A stretch of 64,000 nt of DNA from Curvularia sp. ZM96 (lineage: Eukaryota > Ascomycota > Dothideomycetes > Pleosporales > Pleosporaceae). Below, one piece after another: positions 13,601-23,396 of this stretch. Every line of letters begins with the position of its first letter. The stretch's first letter is position 1. The stretch is from contig JAJGBQ010000001.1 of assembly GCA_022457065.1 (NCBI GenBank), positions 7,316,001 through 7,380,000 on the forward strand, read 5' to 3'. The notes under the pieces were generated by a model. The model saw only the letters and a program-made list of their open reading frames with translations, did not search any database and was not told the origin of the DNA. Both the position numbers and the translations under genes were made by a program.

Positions 13601-13660
13601 CCAGCATCTTCTCTCTTCAACAGCTCTTTGGGCCCGCCCAGGAAGTTGCGTCTCTTCTAG
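10640..13660 (+). CDS. BRCT-domain nuclear protein with 23-residue YPxTPAHI repeats
   Basis: Intronless gene for 1006 residues. Residues 1-280 are Lys/Ala/Pro rich and carry repeated basic motifs of the type R-x-R-K or R-G-R-K (TRARK, SRPRK, TRGRK), reminiscent of AT-hooks. Residues about 285-460 are eight tandem copies of a 23-residue unit, YPxTPAHIxAPIxxxxALAEMP. Three more copies lie at about 591-645. Each unit holds a T-P dipeptide, a possible proline-directed kinase site. A single BRCT-like domain follows at about 775-865, ending in a GWVLDSEANKKR motif typical of the last BRCT helix. The tail is rich in TP/SP and basic residues and ends KKRPASSLFNSS. Together these suggest a chromatin or DNA-damage/mitotic scaffold. 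I do not recognise a named orthologue; the function is inferred from BRCT only. Confidence 0.85.
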   Translation: MVATRRGAKEAPAASSAPSNTLKAAPKRGVRTKPVEQAAEPAPAKITKTTATKRKAKDEPEDAELPAAKKTVATKATRTTKTQTKAEPTPAAPKRATRGRKAEEVAAVDEVETTEEAPKPAATRARKIAAVKKTPAPKAEEPVVPEEPVIEEPAIQEAPKPASRPRKAIVQKAPVSKKTDAKENVTVEATKPATRARKPAVPKAPVSAAAPRATRGRDVPTVTQEPLIKGLPRKPIKKAVTKPVAKVEPKQIEQAAEEVVKTPGKDVCEKSVESVNEPVEEPMAEYPGYPSTPAHIAAPITSRKALAELPNYPNTPSHIVAPISHKAALAELAGYPKTPAHIVAPISSKDALAEMPGYPKTPAHIKAPITNEAALAEMPDYPKTPAHIKAPISSVEALAEMPDYPKTPAHISAPISNKDALTEMPSYPKTPAHIKAPISVKDAMAEMPNYPTTPAHIIAPVVSPKEQKNAEVVDHDGDIEMSDVDELSPAKDDHASDDAETEAPVAISAQEESQETATPANVDQEEAGNIMVSIETAVTPAANSPVPVQAQTPYHATTPIQETSAVVPGTPPAQIVWGVTDQEAFEELPAEYPTTPSHITAPVTSKAAMAELPGYPKTPAHITAPITPRRAFAELPDYPTTPSLALEAAIQEEITASVKKQTPSPVRYPSVNRTVSFGLDEPSEIGDISEITEASEFSEVYVASTPKAVSFGDLKASMPIKPLQLAPSFAAPQPASPTKSALRSPLKATDAKTPKKSVAWTDVQADESELLLYDGILQGMVFYVDVTRNGKEQNFLFRGLLEDLGAKVVTDISHASITHVLFKDGSMSTLEKCFANKGAIKCVNVGWVLDSEANKKRMDEDSYLVDLSVAKPASPLPTTTMKPFTPAKTPSKYALPPSSQCKTPSTPTSSEFDRSFDADKENCEVGAFFDKSPLAPRTVPNKKSTFLFSQSAIRTPSRPLFHLTTPSKPSFSAVKPAPHAFSTVKKRPASSLFNSSLGPPRKLRLF
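11488..12018 (+). repeat. coding tandem repeat, 69-bp unit, eight copies
   Basis: Eight consecutive 69-bp units encode the YP[KST]TP[AS]HI module in the BRCT protein. A second block of three related copies lies at about 12411-12570. Units differ at many third positions, so the array looks old and kept for its protein sequence rather than freshly expanded. Confidence 0.85.
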
Positions 13661-14330
13661 TTGTTAAGTTTGGCGCTTATTGTACGAAGCTATGCCACTT
13701 GCGGTGTTAGGAATACCATGGATGCATTGGAAGGAGTTCTGTTTTGATAAAGATGTTTTGTTTTTGTTTTTGCGGGATCTGCAATAGGTGTCAGAGTCGT
13801 GCTTTTGCTTTCTGCTTGTTTCATCCTTCATCATGGCGGCTAAGGGTTTCCAGTCTGAGTTGCAGCCTCCTCGCAAGAGCTGGCGCCCGTGGAAACTCTT
13901 TCAAGCCAGCCGGGTGGAAGGGGAACGAGTTGGTGGTATGTGTGCATACTTTGGTATCTGTTGGAGATCTGTGTTTTCTTTTTGGGCGTTTCGGGTGTGT
14001 TCACGGCATCTGTAATGGATACGGAACAGGATATTGCATTGGGAACGGTATCACGGCGTTTGACACACATTCACTCCTATGGAGGTTGAAATTGTCTATA
14101 TTTCTGTTTTTCTTTAACTGTTCTAGTCATGTCGACAGAAGAGAATGATCATCTGAACACTTCATTACTGCTCCATGCTCTATAGTGTATCGCTCTGGTC
14201 TACGAGTACTGCATCTAACCGATGTATGAAATCTAGACATAGCCCATCTTCCTCTTGTCTATATGCATAATCTGCGAACGATGTCTACACAAAACGACAT
14301 TTGTTTTCAAATTCCCCTCCCCCACCTCTT
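13661..14330. other. intergenic between convergent genes
   Basis: This 670-bp stretch separates the 3' ends of the BRCT gene and the serine hydrolase. It is T-rich near 13740-13770. Small frames on both strands show no conserved features and I regard them as UTR sequence. Confidence 0.6.
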
Positions 14331-15332
14331 TCAAAGGTGCTGCTTAGCATCCTGGGTTGTACTCGGCTTGTCGAAATGGCCCATCATATCATCTAAGTCG
14401 TCTTCCTCTTTTTCCTTCCCCCCTTCTTGCTCCCACAGAATCTCTCTAATAAACCCAATCAGCGCATTCACGCTCGCCTTCTGCGTACTGGGCAAGAAGT
14501 GGCCTCCAGGATGATATACAACGTATCGCTCTTCCCTTCGCTCGCACCTCTCCACCAGCGCCAGACTGCGCGCCTCTTCAATCACCACATCCTGCATACC
14601 TAGGAAATGCAGCATCGGCGTCACAATCTTAGGATCGTAGAAGGCGCCATACGGCGACTCGCCTGCCGCCGCTCCCGCAGCCGTAGGCGGTATCGCCGCG
14701 AACCCACTGTACGAAACCGCGAATTTGAGAGGTGGATGGATGGCACCTTCGAAGCTAGCGGGGAACGGTATGCCCTTGCCAGCAGCATGTTGCGCGTCAA
14801 ATGCAGCGCGGCGGTTGGGCTCGAGCAGCGACGCAACGATAGCCGCGGCCGCGGCGCCCTGCGAGAAACCGATTACGCCGTCAAAGGGGCCTTGGGCTTT
14901 GAGCACGCTGGCGATGTGCGCGAGACCTTCTTCGAAGCCTTCGAAGATGTAAGGGCCTTCTGTTGTGGTCTTTCGCCGCCACCATGCATACGCATCGAGC
15001 TCTTGTTTCTCATCGCCTTCTTGGCTTTCGTCTTTACTGTCTAGGTTGCTGGACTTGAAGGCGTAGTCGGCTGGGGTGAGTCGTATGGGGCCTGTGGGGT
15101 AGACGAGTTCTATGCCTTTGGGAAAGGCTTTGGCTAGTGTTTTGCGAAGTGCGCCTGTCTTGGCTTGGAATAACGACCCAGACTGCGTGAAGCCATGCAG
15201 CATTAGGATTTTAACAGGCCGATTGGGCGTGGGTGCGGCGGCAGCCATGGTGCGCCAGTGGGACCGAATGCGTAGGTTGCTGGGAGTGTAGAGGCGGGGA
15301 TCTGCGAGTGAGAAAAGGTGCCGCAAGCGCAT
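14331..15332 (-). CDS. FSH1-family serine hydrolase
   Basis: Alpha/beta hydrolase of 333 residues from a single exon. The FSH1 family (yeast Fsh1-3; human OVCA2) are small esterase-like enzymes with poorly known substrates. The order is the oxyanion-type LMLHGFTQSG (43-52), the nucleophile elbow GFSQG with Ser157, an acid D248 in GMQDV and the histidine H278 in HPGGH. The catalytic triad therefore appears complete. The acidic tail (KEKEEDDLDD) is extra. Two starts are possible: residue 1, or Met29 at 15248, which sits in the strong context ACCATGGCT. The 28 residues between them are Arg/Ser/Leu rich with almost no acidic residue, compatible with a mitochondrial presequence. Confidence 0.88.
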   Translation of the reverse strand: MRLRHLFSLADPRLYTPSNLRIRSHWRTMAAAAPTPNRPVKILMLHGFTQSGSLFQAKTGALRKTLAKAFPKGIELVYPTGPIRLTPADYAFKSSNLDSKDESQEGDEKQELDAYAWWRRKTTTEGPYIFEGFEEGLAHIASVLKAQGPFDGVIGFSQGAAAAAIVASLLEPNRRAAFDAQHAAGKGIPFPASFEGAIHPPLKFAVSYSGFAAIPPTAAGAAAGESPYGAFYDPKIVTPMLHFLGMQDVVIEEARSLALVERCERREERYVVYHPGGHFLPSTQKASVNALIGFIREILWEQEGGKEKEEDDLDDMMGHFDKPSTTQDAKQHL

Positions 15333-15718
15333 GTAGTGGGATAGTAAGATTCGACGGAAGCGTCCAATGGTGTGATATGTAGGGACGTTATAGTTAGGCA
15401 GGTAGATACGACATGCCCGAGAGACCGCGGCTCCGTCATAGGCTAGTGAGCGGAGTGGGGCTTAAATTCGATGTCATCCTTCAAGACGAGTTGGACCGGA
15501 CAGCATGACGAGACCAAAGCACTCAAGCATCATGTAGTTTGATGATGTCTATTATACATACGCGACTCGCGCAGAACCTTGAGAGCTCACCAATGTCTAG
15601 ACTAATCATAACTCTTCTTCATGTATCATCAGTGCTGAGCATAACGAAGTCCATACGCAAATATTCTTTGTCATCGGCAACCGCTATACAGGTGCCGATC
15701 GGCAGATACTTGCAACCT
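15333..15718. other. intergenic, tandem spacer
   Basis: This 386-bp stretch lies between the serine hydrolase start and the Rpn5 stop, both on the minus strand. Nothing beyond presumed promoter and 3' UTR is seen. Confidence 0.5.
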
Positions 15719-17404
15719 CTATTTCGCTTTGCCCTTTGTCGCCTTGCTCTTGTCCACCTTCGTCGGCTGAATGCGTGCCATCATCTCCTCCTTGGTGATG
15801 AGATGGTCAACACGCTCAAGAAGACCCAACAAGCTCTTCATGTTACTACTCCACTCGTTTAATACATCGTCGGCATCCCTAGGCCTCGAGAAGGTGACGA
15901 TGCGAGCGGGTCGGTCGATCTTAGCATAGATAGTCTTTGCTGACACCAGCTCGCTGATGTTCTTCTCCGTCTCGTCCTCGGTCAAGTCCAGCAGCTCAGT
16001 GAGGCGTGGGATCTGAATACGTGTGTAGTACTTTGCAACAACGCGGACATTGTGCTCAATGACACGCTTTCGTAGATCCTGCCACCGCTGGAATGCCTTT
16101 GGATCATCCGAGTCGCCTTTCTCAGCGTCGAACACGTCAGTCTCGGTGAGGTGAGGTCCAAACTGCTTGGCTACCATTGGCCACCTCATCAGCTCAGGGA
16201 CAGTGAAGAGCTTCACTAATTGTGCATCTTGTGGGATCTGAGAATTGCGGGAGTCGCGTTGAATACGGTGGATGAGATCGGATTGCTCGTTGTCGTATGG
16301 CGCGAGGATGATAAAGTAGATGACGCGTTGAAGAATCTGTGAGGGTCAGTGACAGTCCAAATGTCAGAGGGGGTGTCGCATACCGCTCGAAGCTTGTTAG
16401 GGTCCTCTTCAACAGCCTCTGTATCCAGTACCTGGCGGTAGTGCTTGCAGACGTCGAGGTACTTGTCATCATGCTTCGCCAGAAGGATTTGTTGCTCGTA
16501 GTACTTGAGCTTCAGGTCTGTCACATCATCCTCCGGCTCAATAGGAGGATCGTCCACGCTTCGGTTCTTCTCACGCTCCTCGCGCTCCTTCTGCTCCTTC
16601 TCGAGCTGCTCCGGAGTCTTCTTTGGTTTTCGCGCAAAGTATCGTGTGCTGATCTTCCTACTAAGAATACCAGCCTGTGTCCAGTCACCCTTTTGTATGC
16701 ACAGCGCCACTTGTTGTAGGATGAACTCGGTCTTCTCTCGTCGGGTCATGGAGCCGAATGTCTCGACTTGAAGTTCGCAAAGGATGTTTGTCGCAGCATC
16801 AATATCGCCCTGCTCCTTCTTGATGTTGGAAAGTATACGAGTTACCCTCGCCCGCTCGACCTCGACGAAGATCTGACAATGCGTCAGCAGCTAATATGTT
16901 TTCGACGTTGTGGCCACTTACCTTGCCCTCTGTGACAGTGCGCAGGGTTTCAATAACCGATAGCTTTGTCTCCAGATTTGGTGTTTCGTCCAGGAATCCC
17001 ATGACAGTCTGCACCATCTTGGTAGTCGCCTGCTTGAGCTGTCCATGCTTCTTGGAGAGGAGCAGGACCTGCTCATTCATCAAGTTCCAATCCTTCGCAT
17101 TCTTCGCTATTGTGACGATGGCAATTATGACTCTGGAGGTCGATGCAAGATCGGAAGCCTGGGATGGATTAGAACACGCTCACGCGCGCGGGATACGTCG
17201 GGGTCTACCTGGCGGGTCTGCTTCTCGAGCACAAGCAGCTTATCGATTCCAGCCTGCGGGTTGCTCTAAACAAGTGCATTAGCTTTTGCTGCATAACAGA
17301 GCAGCTGCGTGACCTACAGCAGCTAGCTTCTCCGCCTCTGGAATCGCCGCATCGACCTCTTTGGTAAAGTCCTTGTCGGCCTTGAGCACCTCTCCGGCAG
17401 ACAT
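15719..17404 (-). CDS. rpn5: 26S proteasome regulatory subunit Rpn5 (PSMD12)
   Basis: Lid subunit of the 19S regulatory particle, 495 residues (yeast 445, human 456). Exons are 17404-17318, 17265-17209, 17158-16922, 16872-16384 and 16336-15719; every junction keeps frame with GT-AG ends. The N-terminal half is a helical solenoid with the family-typical QTRQASDLASTSR segment. A charged insert (KKTPEQLEKEQKEREERE) lies near the middle. The C-terminal third is the PCI domain, with RVVAKYYTRIQIPRLTELL and the winged-helix part ending in DHLITKEEMMARI. A Lys-rich tail follows. The 57-nt second exon is easily lost by automated callers. Confidence 0.95.
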
Positions 17405-18025
17405 GGTGGCGGGGTCGTGATGTGGATTCTTTCGGGTGCTGCTTTACTTGGTTGCTCTGAGACGAAGAAGTCGCTGCAGATTCAAAGTATGTCCTCAGAA
17501 GAAGAAAGGCGTTGAATGGGACCGCGGTGTTGTTTGGTCTAGTGTTGCGGCTGTCGGTGATGTAGAGTGCTCCACGGCGGACGCTTGGACCAGTCGCCGC
17601 TAACACGGTTGAACCATCCGCCGACGCCCCTCCACTTCTGTCCCATCCTATTACGAGGATACTCTCAACAGGGGCAGCACTTAGAGAGTCTTAGTGAAAT
17701 TTTATATTCCCGTACACTTTTCTAATCGGGCTCGACTATGTGCGACTGCATGTCTACATGCACGCCGCCGCGCCATGCTTTTAACTCATGTCACTCATTT
17801 TCGGTGATGTTACCATGGATTGCATAACTATGAACAAATCTTCATTAGAACGGCCAAACATCCTGTGTCTGAAAAGGCCGTTGAACAACTAGTAACACTT
17901 CTTGATCGCGCATTCCAGCACGCAGATCTCACATGTTTCATATTCCTATAATTTCTCTACAAACCAAAAACACCCAGTGTTGTTCATGAGTCCTGAGCTG
18001 GACTTGGACTGTTGAGACTGGGAGG
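17405..18025. other. intergenic, tandem spacer
   Basis: This 621-bp stretch holds the upstream region of Rpn5 and, near its right end, the 3' flank of the kinase gene. No supportable open frame. Confidence 0.55.
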
Positions 18026-20289
18026 TTACACATGCGGTCGCCTTCCTCGCGCCGGTGGCGCCTCTTTTTCTCTCTTCGACTCTGCTGCCTTTATCTCTTC
18101 AAAACTTCTTCCTATGAACTCAAAAAACCGCTGTCCGTTCGTCTTGATCGAATTGGTCGGCTCAACGTTTGAACGACCAACTTTGTGCTGAGCAATTGAC
18201 GGTTTATCTAAATTCACCTCTCCACTAGGAGATGACCTCAGAGGTCCTGAATAGACTACTGGCGGCATCTCCGCATCCGATTCTGAATCTGTGGAGGACT
18301 CTGAATCCGAAATGGCAATTACATCTGGCTGGGGTCGCAATTCTTCTCGGCGTGACGAAGAGCCACCAGTGGCTACTGGTGCCCATGAACGTGTCGCAGC
18401 GTGTCTAGATCGCGGCCCCTGCGGTGTCGGTGATGTTTTCTTCAGTTCAAGGACAACATATTCTTGCTCTTCCTGCGGCGCTTTTGGAGCCACATAAGAC
18501 GTTTGTTCAGCCTCAAACTTGCGTATAAGTGCTTCCTGTTTGATAGAGGCCTCTATTCGTCTCTGCCTTTCTTCGATTTGCTTCTGCTTCTCCTTATCAT
18601 TGGACAGAATCGGAAGGAGATCCGGTGGTACAGAAGTGCCCAGCTTGAAATGTTCACTGAATCTTTTGAGATCGCTTAGTGCTATCTCGTTGCTCTCACG
18701 GGCCATGTCCTTTTGCATTTCGGCTATGCGTAGTTTCTCAGCCGCTGAAAATTGCTTGAATGAATCAAGAAGGTCCCGTGCCAGTAATTGAGAAGACCAC
18801 TGTTTGGGCACTTCTTTCAATTTCTGGTCACCTTGGCCGAGATCTGATTCATTCTCCTCGGAAGATGAGAGGATTTGGGCTTGGCTGAGGGCAGGAGTGC
18901 TTTTTGTGTGTGTGGTTCTGAGCTTGGGGTTAAATTCAGGACCAGCCGGTTTATCAATAGAAGATAGACTATTTTCCTGCAGTTCAGTGTCTATAACCAT
19001 TGAATTCCAATTCTGAGAAGCTTGATTAGTGCTCGACTGCATGGGCAACGTCTGTGTCCATTGCGCAGAAGCTTGCGTTGTCTGATAGACCTCTGAGATT
19101 TTCAGATTTTCGAGACCGAATGGTTTACTTTCAGATTCCTTGGTGGTTCTTGAGGCATCGCCTCTACTGTTCTGCACTGTGCTTGAAGTAGCGGTACTGG
19201 AAGTACGAGTATGCGAGGTATGATTGGCCTTGATCCATGGGTGATTCAAGGCTTGCGCGGCAGTCAGTCTCTGCAAAGGGTCCACATCCATCAAGGAACG
19301 GATGAAGTCGACCACATCAGAGCTAGCCCCTGATCCTTTCAAAACGCTATCGGGAAAGTGCTCAAGGCGTTTTTGGTATCGGAGGAGTTGGTCATTGTTG
19401 GAAAACGTACCATGTCCCGTTAAAGCACATGATATCGTCTCTCCTAGACACCACATGTCGGCACGAAAAGGGTCAGCGCTATTTGGATGGCCCAAAAACG
19501 GTTCTCCAATTGTCTCGGGGGCCATAAAACTTGGGGTGCCGCGGATAGTGGTCGTTCCTGAAGAGGCACCGCTGCGTCGACTAAGACCAAGATCTCCTAG
19601 CACAACCCACCAGTCGTTGTCTTCTGGGCGCTTGCGATGTATTAAGATATTCTGTGAAATTGATCAGTCATGTTACGGATGAGATACAGATCTCATAACG
19701 CTTACGGCGGGTTTCAAGTCCCTATGGGCAATCTTGTTCCTGTGCATCTGGACTAATCCTTGAAGGATTTGCGAGGCAATGATCCTGGCGGATTCTTCCG
19801 ACAATGGTCCATGACTTCTCAAATGCTTTCCAAGGTCCAGATGCCTGCAATACTCCATACAGATATAGAGCCAGCCGTCGTCTTGGTACCAACCGTATGA
19901 TCTTACAAAGTAACACGAATACTGCGCTAAGTATCAGTAACCTTTACAAACAGTGTTCTCGTGTAACGCACCCTTCCTTGCGCAAACTTGGCTAAAGCCT
20001 CGAGCTCGCGCACGTATCTTTTGCTATCGTGGTCTTCAGAAGCAAGATCAGCATTAAGGCTCATCTGCTTAACAGCTATCGTATCCACAGCGCCAGGTCC
20101 TTCAATCTTCTGCTGTAGAAAGACAGTGCCATCCCCGCCCCTGCCTATGGTTCTCTTCAGTTCCCATTTTTGTGGCAGAAATTCATCTCGGCATTCGAGG
20201 GGCTCGATATGAATGGTGATATTATCGCGAATCGTTACCTGGAGTTCTGAATCCTGAACGAGCTCTGGTAACTCGCGTAAAGGCGTCAT
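18026..20289 (-). CDS. serine/threonine protein kinase with long C-terminal tail
   Basis: Predicted active kinase of 719 residues. Exons are 20289-19972, 19921-19706 and 19651-18026. The kinase domain spans about 42-305: Gly-rich loop GRGGDG (49-54), ATP-binding lysine K74 in IAVK, HRD at 172-174 (catalytic D174), N179, the Mg-binding motif as DLG (D198) and APE ending at 224. All catalytic residues are present. The tail of about 400 residues is Ser/Thr/Gln rich. It carries a helical, coiled-coil-like segment with the motif DLKRFSEHFKL followed by DLLPIL, then an Arg/Glu/Lys run, and ends in a basic GRRPHV. I cannot name an orthologue. The gene is divergent from the HeLo-pseudokinase gene, with 579 bp between the start codons. 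Confidence 0.88.
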
Positions 20290-20868
20290 CTGATCTCACG
20301 AGCACCAAAGTCGTGGGACAGTAGCTGAAAAACATCCGAATACATTAACACACAATAAATGCAATGCAGGAAGGTGATGGAGAGTAGAAGTAATAGGAAG
20401 TAATGTGAAGATGTCAGGCGGCAGTGTACCTAAGCGGGGTTTCAGCTATCAACTCGACCTACCACGTTATTCGGGCGGAGCACACAAGGCTGAGCCGCCA
20501 TGGTCTTTTCGCCTCTGAAGACAACGAATCAAACCCGAAGCCGTAAGCCACACATACAGCCACGGAGTCTTGCTGAATGTGACATGTCAACTCAGCCTTG
20601 TCATACGCGCCGTCGCTCACTATGCAAGGCGAATGATACGGCGAGTTGTACTATTGGTTTCTGCCTCTTTGGGTGCAGTGCCTCCATGCAGGCCTCAGTG
20701 CTTAGTCTAATTTCTGTTCATTATTATGGAACTGAGCTTTTTTGTCTTCCCTTCTCGTTTGTTATTGTTCATTGGTTTCGGCGTGCCGACTGCTTCAGCA
20801 TTCCAACTATTTCGGCCCTTCTGTCATTGGAGTAAACATTCAAAACGTGAATTTGCCAGCCGCTCAAC
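20290..20868. promoter_or_regulatory. shared upstream region of kinase and HeLo-pseudokinase
   Basis: 579 bp lie between two divergent start codons. Short frames inside it have no splice link to either gene. It should hold both promoters; co-expression is an inference from layout. Confidence 0.45.
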
Positions 20869-22500
20869 ATGTCCGCAGAACTTCTGTTAGCGGTTCCTCC
20901 GACCATAGATCTCTGTAGAAAGCAAGTTGTCCCGAAGATTCGAATCTCGTTGTGATGCTGCTAACAAGGAGGTAGATATGTCAAGGAGGGAAGAGATTTA
21001 TGCTCTGCTCTGAAACATGCCAACACCGAAGTTTCAGAGCGCTGTGTGAGGCTCGAAAACAATTGGATACGATTTCTATCCCAGCTGAATTTCTTCCAAC
21101 GTACCTATCAAGTGATGGAGGACGAGCAGCGTGAAGTGTACAGTCAGACTTTAGAGATTCTCCAAAACAAACTGGGGGTCGTTGTTTCGCTGTTGAGGGA
21201 TCTCATAAAACCGCAGCCTGGGAGTGAAGACGAAACATTATCTACTTACAAAGTCCGTCGATGGAAATATGCCGCGAAGAAGAGCAGCCTGGACGAGGCC
21301 ATAGAAGATCTTGAGAAGTGGCAAGGAGCAGCCGACCAGTCCTGGTTCCTTCTTCTCAGAATCGCCAACACACAAGTGGATCAAGCCTTAGCTATTTGCG
21401 GCAGCGCCAATGAACCTGAATCCAATACGACTATAAAAGCAATGACCAACATACGTACTGCATTGCAGCAGACAGACGATCCAACCCATGGTGGTTCAAC
21501 GGTTGAACACGTTACTCTAAGCCCCAGCGATTTGAAGACCATGGACATCCAGGCAGTTCCCTTCTGCGAAGGTATCGCGGTAGCAACCAGAACACACTCG
21601 AATGGATCAGTAAGCAGATACATCCTAAATCACATACAGTGTGAACCTGGTGCGAAACCACAAATACTGAAACGCAATGTCCGCGACCTGGTACGAAAGC
21701 TTCAAGTCGACGACCCGTGTACTTTTGGCTTGCTGAAGTGCAAAGGTTTCGTAGCGGAACTAGTCCCAGCGGGGCTCATTCAGAACCTCTCAATAACACT
21801 GGTGTTCAGAGAGCCTCCAGCCTCGCATGATTTGAGGAGTTTGCGAGACATTTTACTCAACACGCCAACGTCCACATCCACCACGCGACGACTTGAAGTC
21901 GCACGAGATCTAGCCAAATCCATTAGTTATGTGCACACCTTCGGCTTCGTACACAAAAACATACGTCCAGAATCAGTGATCATCTTCGACCGCGCCGATC
22001 GACGGGGCAAGGCTGCATTCTTAGTTGGCTTCGAAAACTTTCGACGAGACGAAGGCTGGACGCGGCGACGAGGTGACGATATGCCTAACAAAAACTTGTA
22101 TAGACATCCATCGCGTCAAGGCTTCAGCCCTCACGATGATTACGAGATGCGCCATGACATATACAGCCTGGGTGTTTGCTTATTGGAAGTTGGTCTCTGG
22201 CGCAATTTTGTAGACTACGATCGCGTTACTGGGACACGCACCCTTTCTCAACTACTTTCGGGACCATCTGTGGAAAGCAAAGAATCTACAAAAGATTTTC
22301 TCGTGGCTCTCGCTCGAAGTAGTCTACCAGGAAACATGGGCGATAGGTATACGGAGGTTGTGGAAACTTGCTTGACATGTTTGGACCCAGGTAATGTTGA
22401 TTTTGGAGATGAGAAAGCATTCGAAGACGAGAACGGAGTCCTTGTTGGAGCTCGCTATATTGAGAAAGTTGTCCTTCGACTCAGTAGTTTAATTATGTAG
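20869..22500 (+). CDS. HeLo-type domain fused to a pseudokinase
   Basis: 524 residues from two exons, 20869-20914 and 20972-22500. The long frame has no ATG at its start and an in-frame stop at 20962. Splicing a 57-bp intron (gtagaa donor, CTAAC near the acceptor) adds the N-terminus MSAELLLAVPPTIDLC and restores a helical N-terminal region of about 190 residues (RLENNW, QLNFFQRTYQVM, LGVVVSLLRDLI) of the kind found in fungal HeLo or HeLo-like domains, which in HET-S and related proteins act at membranes in cell death. The second half (about 215-520) has kinase fold marks: a hinge-like LVFREPP, a helix SISYVHTFGFVHKNIRPESV where HRD has become HKN, VGFENF where DFG should be, and DIYSLGVCLLEVGLW. 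The catalytic Asp and the metal-binding Asp are missing and no Gly-rich loop is seen, so it is probably inactive as an enzyme. Confidence 0.8.
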
Positions 22501-22666
22501 ATAGCCAATCCCATGTCCTTTGACGACTTCTGCAGCACACTCTGCTGCACAACCTTGTTGAATACATCGCGCTGCTGATTGTCCCCATACCCAACAACAA
22601 TGAATATACATTCGGCACGTGGGTAAAATTATCCAAAGAAGAAAAAACTAGAAGAAAACACATATT

Positions 22667-23396
22667 CTACCACCACCGTCTTGAGTTTCTTCCAGTAGTA
22701 GCGCATTGTAAGCAATGTCTTGTGGCCGAGACTACGGCACAAGTTCCACAGACGTTCCTCCCACAGTCATTACAAGCAAATGGGCTGCACTCAGCAACTT
22801 GGGAACAGTCTGCATCCATGTCTATGTCCATGCTTTCGTGTTCACTCTGCAGTGGTGTGTCACAGTCCTCGCATCGAGCCAATTGCGATAAGTTTTGTTC
22901 TTGTTGTACAGGGGCTGAAAAGATAGGCTGAACAGGCGGTGCAGGTAATTGTTTCCAGAAAGAATGTAGCGTTGACTTCTGCGGCCTTGAAGTGATAAGA
23001 ATAGAGGGCTGAATCGGTAAGGGTTGACATGTTGCGGGTGTGACATCGCGATGGCTGCGTTGGGCAGAATAGAGTTTATTCAGTGTGTTTTCTGGGTAGT
23101 TTCTGTGAGTATGTGTGTGTTACAGCCAGGCAATCGAACGTACCGTGTATCGCACGCTCATCTGGTCGGTTGTCGCGCACTCGTTTACACGTCCGGTTGC
23201 CCCAGTCGCTGCTTTTGACTCGACTCGCACTCATGAAATCCCAACCGTTGGATCGCGGCTGCGCATCCAAATCCATGGTAGCATGCTGGCTCAGGTAGGA
23301 AGACGATGGCGATTGAACGCTAGAAGTAGAGACGGCGCCAAAGCTGGAAATGGAGAGCGGCGAGTCGTCGGACGAATGCTTGCGTTTGCAGCCCAT
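22667..23396 (-). CDS. conserved hypothetical protein with C-terminal Cys-rich zinc-binding-like motif
   Basis: 225 residues from exons 23396-23144 and 23091-22667 (52-bp intron, gtacgt donor). The splice is supported because it joins DERAIH to ENTLNKLYSAQRSHRDVTP and removes stops between the two halves. The first 80 residues are Ser-rich with a basic start (MGCKRKHSSDD). The middle has a basic/aromatic stretch RPQKSTLHSFWKQLP. The last 70 residues hold nine or more cysteines in the pattern CxxC, C, CxxCxxxxCxxC, CxxC, suggesting a treble-clef or ribbon-type zinc site. I do not recognise the family beyond that. The function is unknown. It is divergent from the Memo gene, with 454 bp between the start codons. 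Confidence 0.7.
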
